From contig NZ_BOSI01000001.1 of NCBI RefSeq assembly GCF_018403265.1, positions 1,302,001-1,366,000 of the forward strand: DNA of 64,000 nt, given 5' to 3'. The notes under the pieces were generated by a model. The model worked only from the letters and a program-made list of their open reading frames with translations. It did not search any database and was not told where the DNA came from. Both the position numbers and the translations under genes were made by a program. Position 1 is the first letter of the stretch. Each line of letters starts with the position of its first letter. Source of the stretch: Paenibacillus sp. J31TS4 (GTDB taxonomy: Bacteria > Bacillota > Bacilli > Paenibacillales > NBRC-103111). This document shows positions 59,648 to 64,000 of this stretch, piece after piece.

Positions 59648-60814
59648 CTAGTCCAGCTCCGTGACCCCGTCTCCGATTTTGCAAACATAGAAGTCCGCCT
59701 TGAGTCCGGACCGGGTCGCATAAGCCGTTCCGACCTGCTCGATGAAACGGTCGACGCTGTCCTCGCGGACGAGCGATACGGTGCACCCGCCGAAGCCGGC
59801 GCCCGTCATCCGGGAGCCTAGGACGCCATCAATCCGGCGCGCCTCCTCCACGAGGATGTCGAGCTCGCGGCACGAGACCTCGTACAGCGTACGCAGCGAT
59901 TCGTGGGAGGCATCCATTAGCCGGCCGAACGCCGCGAGATCGTTGCGCTTCAGAGCATCGACCGATGCCAGCACCCGCTCGTTCTCCTCGACGACGTGGC
60001 GGGCGCGGCGGCGGACGGTCTCCTCACGGATGGCCGATTCCGCCTGCTCGAACTGCTCCAGCGACAGCTCGCCAAGCAGGTTCAGCTCCGGATAGACGGC
60101 GCGCAAGTCCTGGACCGCCTGCTCGCATTGCTCCCGTCTCTCGTTATAGGCAGAGTCGACCAAGCCTCTTCTTTTGTTCGTATTGCCTATCACCAGCTTG
60201 TAACCTGTGCTCTCGAACGGCACGCGCTCATAATCGAGCGTGTCGCACTTGAGCAGGATCGCATGATCCCGCTGCCCCATCGCCACGGCGAACTGGTCCA
60301 TAATGCCGCACTTGACGCCGAGGAATTCGTTCTCCGAGCGCTGCGCGAGCAGCGCCAGCTGGACTCTATCCACCGGCCGTCCTTCCATTGTCAGAAAGGC
60401 AAACCCGGTCACCAGCTGAATCGACGCGGAGGACGAGAGACCCGCTCCGTTCGGAATGATGCCGTGGTAGAGAACCTCATAGCCTCCGAAGGTGTGGCCT
60501 TCCTTCCCAAGCTCGTAGAGCACGCCCTTGGGATAATTGATCCAGTCGTCCGCCTTGTCGTACACGATAGAGGCCGGATCGATCGTCGCTTTCGCATCGA
60601 AGTCGGTGGAGGCGAACGCGATGCCGGGCTCTCGCCGCGGCCGGATGAGCAGGAAGGTACCCAGGTTCAAAGCTGCGGGGAACACGTACCCGCCATTGTA
60701 ATCCGTATGCTCGCCGATCAGATTGACCCGGCCCGGCGCATAAAAGCAGCGCGCCTTCTCCTCCGAAGGGCCATAGAGTCCGATAAAGGCCTGTTCCAGT
60801 TGTTCACGATTCAT
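59648..60814 (-). CDS. galK: Galactokinase
   Basis: This 388-residue GHMP kinase phosphorylates galactose at C1 with ATP. Signature parts are APGRVNLIGEHTDYNGGYVFP at the N-terminus, the phosphate loop GAGLSSSASIQLV, the catalytic aspartate region GVKCGIMDQFAVAMG, and GSRMTGAGFGGCTVSLV near the end. The start at 60814 matches the family N-terminus, but the ribosome site (AGGCGGTG) is modest, so expression may depend on coupling. It lies between the aldolase and galE. Confidence 0.96.
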   Translation of the reverse strand: MNREQLEQAFIGLYGPSEEKARCFYAPGRVNLIGEHTDYNGGYVFPAALNLGTFLLIRPRREPGIAFASTDFDAKATIDPASIVYDKADDWINYPKGVLYELGKEGHTFGGYEVLYHGIIPNGAGLSSSASIQLVTGFAFLTMEGRPVDRVQLALLAQRSENEFLGVKCGIMDQFAVAMGQRDHAILLKCDTLDYERVPFESTGYKLVIGNTNKRRGLVDSAYNERREQCEQAVQDLRAVYPELNLLGELSLEQFEQAESAIREETVRRRARHVVEENERVLASVDALKRNDLAAFGRLMDASHESLRTLYEVSCRELDILVEEARRIDGVLGSRMTGAGFGGCTVSLVREDSVDRFIEQVGTAYATRSGLKADFYVCKIGDGVTELD

Positions 60815-60896
60815 ATAGGTCACCGCCTGGCAGTAGATTAAAATGGGATAGGACAACAAAACGGCCGGCTCGGAGGCTTCCGGGCCGGCCCGGTCA

Positions 60897-61763
60897 TTAC
60901 CGGCAGTCGGCAGCTTTCCCGATGCTGCCGCACAATCTCATTTTTTCGATGGCCGCTTCCTTCAGCTTTTGCTTGGCGGGCACCATGTACTTGCGCGGGT
61001 CGTTCTCCTCGGGATTCGCCGCGAACACTTCTTTGATCGCATCCGAGAACACGATCCGCAGCTCGGTCGCGACGTTCATCTTGGCCATGCCGAGGGAGAC
61101 GCAGCGCTTGACCTGCTCCTCGGGAATTCCCGATCCGCCGTGCAGCACGAGAGGCACATCGACGCGGTCCGCTATCCGCTTGATCCGGTCGAAGTCGATC
61201 TTCGGCTCTCCCTTGTAGATCCCGTGCGCCGTCCCGATAGCGGGTGCCAGCGTCGGCACGCCCGTCAGCTCGACGAACCGCTCGCACTCGTCCGGATCGG
61301 CCATGAGCGCCTCATGCTCCGCCACGACGATTTCGTCCTCGACGCCGCCTACCTTGCCGAGTTCGGCTTCGATGTTGACGCCCGCCGCCTTGGCGACCTC
61401 GACGACCTTGAGCGTCTGGCGGACGTTCTCCTCGAACGGAAACTTCGAGGCGTCGATCATAACGGACGTGTAGCCCGCGCGAATGCACTGGACGATCAGA
61501 TCAAAATCCGTACAGTGGTCCAGATGCAGCGCGATCGGCACATTCGACCGGTTGGCCGCCACTGTTGCGGCGGCCGCTATGTAATCGGCGCCGAGATGCT
61601 TGACCGTGCCGACGGTCGACTGAATGATGAGCGGAGATTGCGTCTCCTCCGCCGCTTCGACTACCGCTTGCAGCATCTCTAGTGTGTGCACATTGAACGC
61701 TCCGATGCAGAACCCGTTCTCTCTTGCCGTGCGGAGCATAGGGGTCGATGAAACTAAAGGCAT
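60897..61763 (-). CDS. Class II ketose-bisphosphate aldolase (fructose/tagatose)
   Basis: This 288-residue zinc aldolase has a GAFNVHTLEMLQAVVEAAEE start, zinc ligands in ALHLDHCTD and later LVLHGGSGIPEEQV, and KMNVATELR near the end. It cleaves fructose- or tagatose-1,6-bisphosphate to triose phosphates. GatY/KbaY-type tagatose enzymes and FbaA-type are close in sequence. The operon (pfkB-type kinase, gal genes) favours a tagatose or side-route role over central glycolysis. GGGAGG precedes the ATG. It is first after the regulator and has its own promoter with repeat operators. Confidence 0.92.
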   Translation of the reverse strand: MPLVSSTPMLRTARENGFCIGAFNVHTLEMLQAVVEAAEETQSPLIIQSTVGTVKHLGADYIAAAATVAANRSNVPIALHLDHCTDFDLIVQCIRAGYTSVMIDASKFPFEENVRQTLKVVEVAKAAGVNIEAELGKVGGVEDEIVVAEHEALMADPDECERFVELTGVPTLAPAIGTAHGIYKGEPKIDFDRIKRIADRVDVPLVLHGGSGIPEEQVKRCVSLGMAKMNVATELRIVFSDAIKEVFAANPEENDPRKYMVPAKQKLKEAAIEKMRLCGSIGKAADCR

Positions 61764-61796
61764 GTCGGTTCCTCCCTGTTGTTTCTTTTATGATAA

Positions 61797-61819
61797 TTTC
61801 GTTTCGTTTCGTTTCATTT
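61797..61819 (-). promoter_or_regulatory. Candidate DeoR operator: tandem GAAAC repeats at the aldolase promoter
   Basis: Four direct copies of a five-base GAAAC-type unit (minus strand) lie immediately downstream of the predicted -10 box, where a bound repressor would block transcription. Related units lie ahead of the DeoR gene. Confidence 0.55.
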
Positions 61820-61822
61820 ATC

Positions 61823-61852
61823 ATTGTACTGCAAACAGACACGAAGTGACAA
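61823..61852 (-). promoter_or_regulatory. Promoter of the aldolase-galKET-kinase operon
   Basis: On the minus strand TTGTCA and TACAAT are 18 bases apart, about 60 bases before the aldolase start and just after the DeoR stop. Confidence 0.65.
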
Positions 61853-61875
61853 TCCTGTTTCGTCCCCTTTTCTTC

Positions 61876-62649
61876 TCAGACTAGGATAAGCTCGATGCCG
61901 AGCTCGCGAACCCGTCTGGCGTCTTCCGCCGGCAGCTCCTTGTCCGTAATGACCGTATGGACGACGTCGAGCGGAGCGATATGGGAGAAGGTCACCTTGC
62001 CGAACTTGCTGTGGTCGGCCACGATGATGACCTGCTTGGCAATGCTGATCATCTCCCGGTTGATGCTTGCCTCCGACAGGTTCGGCGTCGTCAGCCCTTC
62101 CCCAAAGTCGAACCCGTCCACACCGAGGAACAGCTTCTCTACCCTCATCTGGCGAATCGTATTCTCCGCGAGCGGGCCGACCATGCCGAACGACTTGGCG
62201 CGCAGCTTGCCTCCCGTCAAAATGACGTCCCAGCCGGGCGGACTGCCGACCCACGAGGCAATATTGGCGGCGTTCGTAACCACCGTCAGCTCCTTCTTCC
62301 CGACCAGCTTCCTCACCAGCAGCATGCTTGTCGTGCCCGGACTCAGGAAGATCGAATCCTCGTCGTTCACGAGCTGGGACGCCGCCTCGGCGATCCGTTC
62401 TTTCTCGGAAGCGAACGCCTCCTCTTTCTCGGTAAACGACTTCTCTCTTATGGAATCGAGCAGGTTGCTCTGCACCGCTATTGCGCCGCCGTGGGTACGG
62501 ATGAGCATTTCTTTTTCTTCCAGCCTTTCGAGGTCCCGGCGGACGGTGACCGGCGAGACGCCCAGCGCTTCGCTGACCTGCCCCACCGTAACCTTGCCCA
62601 GCCGGTTCACCATCTCGAGAATCCGAACGAATCGTTCTTCGGCAAACAT
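61876..62649 (-). CDS. DeoR-family sugar operon repressor
   Basis: This 257-residue repressor has an N-terminal DeoR helix-turn-helix (ERFVRILEMVNRLGKVTVGQ, then SPVTVRRDLERLEEKEMLIRTHGGA) and a C-terminal sugar-phosphate-sensing domain (IFLSPGTTSMLLVRKLVGKK and FLGVDGFDFGEGLTTPN). Such proteins repress sugar operons until a phosphorylated intermediate binds. The start at 62649 gives the family N-terminus MFAEERF, though AGGAG lies rather far upstream. Its stop is directly before the operon promoter, so it very likely controls the aldolase-gal genes and itself. Confidence 0.92.
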   Translation of the reverse strand: MFAEERFVRILEMVNRLGKVTVGQVSEALGVSPVTVRRDLERLEEKEMLIRTHGGAIAVQSNLLDSIREKSFTEKEEAFASEKERIAEAASQLVNDEDSIFLSPGTTSMLLVRKLVGKKELTVVTNAANIASWVGSPPGWDVILTGGKLRAKSFGMVGPLAENTIRQMRVEKLFLGVDGFDFGEGLTTPNLSEASINREMISIAKQVIIVADHSKFGKVTFSHIAPLDVVHTVITDKELPAEDARRVRELGIELILV

Positions 62650-62734
62650 CTGGAGGGAACCGCTCCTTTCTACATGACGAACCCTGCCTCGCTTGCACGG
62701 GAGGTCAGGACTGTCCTTTTCTGATTGCGGATTT

Positions 62735-62757
62735 ACGTTTGCTTTCGTTTGCTTTCG
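62735..62757 (-). promoter_or_regulatory. Candidate DeoR operator: direct repeats at its own promoter
   Basis: Two copies of CGAAAGCAAA (minus strand) lie about 10-30 bases downstream of the predicted -10 box. They share the ACGAAA core with the repeats at 61797-61819. Confidence 0.5.
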
Positions 62758-62763
62758 ACCCTT

Positions 62764-62793
62764 AGCATACCGCATTTGGCCGTTCCTTGCCAG
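62764..62793 (-). promoter_or_regulatory. Promoter of the DeoR gene
   Basis: On the minus strand CTGGCA and TATGCT are 18 bases apart. The match is moderate; its position just ahead of the repeats supports it. Confidence 0.4.
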
Positions 62794-62846
62794 CGTCCTG
62801 CGGGGGTTTCTGGCAAACGAGAGCTGCATAGAACAGCCGCAGTGCA

Positions 62847-62895
62847 GAAAAGCCCCCTGCATCCATCCATACGAACGGTGCATGCAAGGGAGCTT
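62847..62895 (-). terminator. Terminator of the isomerase/epimerase-like gene
   Basis: On the minus strand an AGC-CCCT-TGCAT arm pairs with ATGCA-GGGG-GCT and is followed by TTTTCTG. It separates the upstream gene from the DeoR operon. Confidence 0.55.
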
Positions 62896-62945
62896 GTGCA
62901 ATCGTGAATTCTATTTCATCCTGTCTCAATCCCTGCGACCCGGCT

Positions 62946-63812
62946 TCATCCCGGTTCTCGATAATCCGCCATCAGCTGCTTGTAATTGCGACTGAGCTCG
63001 TCCAGCAGCAAGGGCCGCACTTCGTACATGAACGCTCCCTCGTACCCCGACTCGTCCAATGCCCGCATGATTTCCTTCCAATGCAGAACGCCTTTGCCGG
63101 GCAGCCAATGCTTCTCATCCAGCCCGTCATTGTCGGACAAGTGAATGGTGACGATCCGTTGTCCCAGCTTCTTGATGAAATCTTCCGGAAGATCCTTAAC
63201 CAAATGATTCACATCGACACAGACGCCGAGTGCCGGATGGGTGTCCACGAGCTGCACCATTTCCTCTGCCGAGTTCCCAAGGCAAGTGCGGGGAAGACAC
63301 TCGACCCCGACTTTGACTCCCGTTTCTTCCGAGACAGCAGCGATGGCGCGAAGGGACTCTTTGCACGCTTCCATGCGTCCCGCCCTTCGATTCGGTGCGA
63401 TCGGCTCAGCGCTAGGATGGAGAACGGTCCGCTCCACTCCCCATTCCCTGGCAAGCCGGAGCACGCCTGATACTCTCTCTACCGCTCCCTGTCTCGCGAG
63501 CTCATCCTCTTGGGAGATGTCCCAATCCTGGCCGTAGGGAATATGCAGCGTCCAAATATCGAGACCGGAACGCCGGAGCTCTTCTATGTAAGCTTCGAAC
63601 TGCAGTTTCAGCTCCGGCCGGTTCGGAAGCTCATTCTTCTTCGCATGCCAAGTCAGCTCCACCCATGCGAATCCGGCCTCCTTGAGTTCACGCACCGCCG
63701 GAGGCTGAAGAATGCTGATCGATGTGCCCGGAAGCCATTTGGATGCCGGCGTCTGATTGGCTGCTCCTTCTGTCATCCTATCGCTTTTCAGCTCTTCCAC
63801 CATTCCCCTCAT
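62946..63812 (-). CDS. Sugar phosphate isomerase/epimerase-like TIM-barrel protein
   Basis: This 288-residue protein belongs to the xylose-isomerase-like TIM barrel (AP endonuclease 2 superfamily). Marks are WVELTWHAKKNE, VGVECLPRTCLGN, GVCVDVNHLV and VTIHLSDNDG, with Glu/Asp/His residues placed to bind a divalent metal. The members isomerise or epimerise free or phosphorylated sugars; the substrate here is unknown. AGGAGAGG lies close to the first ATG, so the start could be 9 bases further in. It is upstream of the gal-type operon but has its own terminator. Confidence 0.82.
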   Translation of the reverse strand: MRGMVEELKSDRMTEGAANQTPASKWLPGTSISILQPPAVRELKEAGFAWVELTWHAKKNELPNRPELKLQFEAYIEELRRSGLDIWTLHIPYGQDWDISQEDELARQGAVERVSGVLRLAREWGVERTVLHPSAEPIAPNRRAGRMEACKESLRAIAAVSEETGVKVGVECLPRTCLGNSAEEMVQLVDTHPALGVCVDVNHLVKDLPEDFIKKLGQRIVTIHLSDNDGLDEKHWLPGKGVLHWKEIMRALDESGYEGAFMYEVRPLLLDELSRNYKQLMADYREPG

Positions 63813-64000
63813 CCTCTCCTGCCTAGTTTCATTCCCTTTCGATTGTACATTGTAAGGAATTGGAAAGGCCAGAGCTTGGCGAAATTTTGCGAAAAAAGAG
63901 TCTGATTTGCTTTTTCTCTTTTTTTTCGAATCGGATAGCCCATCCCCCTCCAGTCTTGTATATTATTTACATTCAAGCATGCCGAGGAGCCTGTACAAGT
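63813..64000. other. Right edge, upstream region of the isomerase-like gene
   Basis: AT-rich stretches (63884-63925 and 63958-63975) probably hold the promoter of the leftward gene and possibly one for a rightward gene beyond the window. No gene is visible. Confidence 0.4.

Overview
This window looks like chromosomal DNA of a spore-forming member of the Firmicutes, most likely Paenibacillaceae. The DNA is mostly GC-rich, with strong Shine-Dalgarno sites (GGAGG type) before nearly every gene. The gene content fits that family: yhaO/yhaN, yhbD beside a bactofilin, a YjcZ-type mini-protein, sdpR/sdpI, a RelQ-type alarmone synthetase, yugP, a secreted SpoIID-domain protein and galK-galE-galT. I saw no rRNA, tRNA, CRISPR array, insertion sequence or phage module. 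All family assignments come from motifs read by eye; no database search was run.

Layout. 0.2-5.2 kb (+): a response regulator and its histidine kinase, whose 3' end carries an apparent one-base deletion, then a cluster of two NUDIX hydrolases, an APH-fold kinase, a zinc-dependent phospholipase C-like protein and a GNAT acetyltransferase. 5.4-12 kb (-): a VOC protein, the SbcCD-like pair YhaO/YhaN and a glycosyltransferase. 12-18 kb (-): a 1938-residue exported protein joining a phosphodiester-glycosidase domain, a carbohydrate-binding-like region, a SpoIID domain and six Big_2-type repeats, preceded by a structured leader. 18.3-22 kb (-): a sugar ABC transporter (binding protein, double ATPase, permease). 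22-30.6 kb: a methyltransferase, an ECF sigma factor with a coupled small protein, bactofilin/yhbD, an ABC exporter, an acetyltransferase, an AIM24 protein and the sdpR-sdpI pair with a clear palindromic operator. 30.8-43.5 kb: an orphan 5TM-type histidine kinase, a phosphoesterase, an arylamine N-acetyltransferase with a gene remnant at its 3' end, a very acidic unknown, a 31-residue YjcZ-like gene, a HAD phosphatase with an rRNA pseudouridine synthase, a thioredoxin-like protein, DUF309, relQ, pyrD, an L,D-transpeptidase and a ferredoxin. 43.6-55.8 kb: dinB, cimA, a TlpA-like protein, an MFS transporter, a JAMM peptidase, an exonuclease plus DUF294 pair, a frameshifted MerR regulator with yugP, and a divergent LysR/tpx pair.

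55.9-62.7 kb (-): a sugar operon in the order DeoR regulator, class II aldolase, galK, galE, galT, pfkB-type sugar-phosphate kinase. It joins the Leloir pathway to a ketose-phosphate kinase and a bisphosphate aldolase, so it may serve both galactose and a tagatose- or fructose-type route. Short tandem repeats directly downstream of two predicted promoters are good candidates for the DeoR operators. A sugar-phosphate isomerase/epimerase-like gene lies upstream.

Two regulatory genes, the histidine kinase near 1820 and the MerR regulator near 52283, each need one extra base in a short homopolymer to restore a normal protein. Checking the reads there comes first. The most interesting biology is the giant two-enzyme envelope protein with its leader RNA, and the hybrid galactose operon with its operator repeats.
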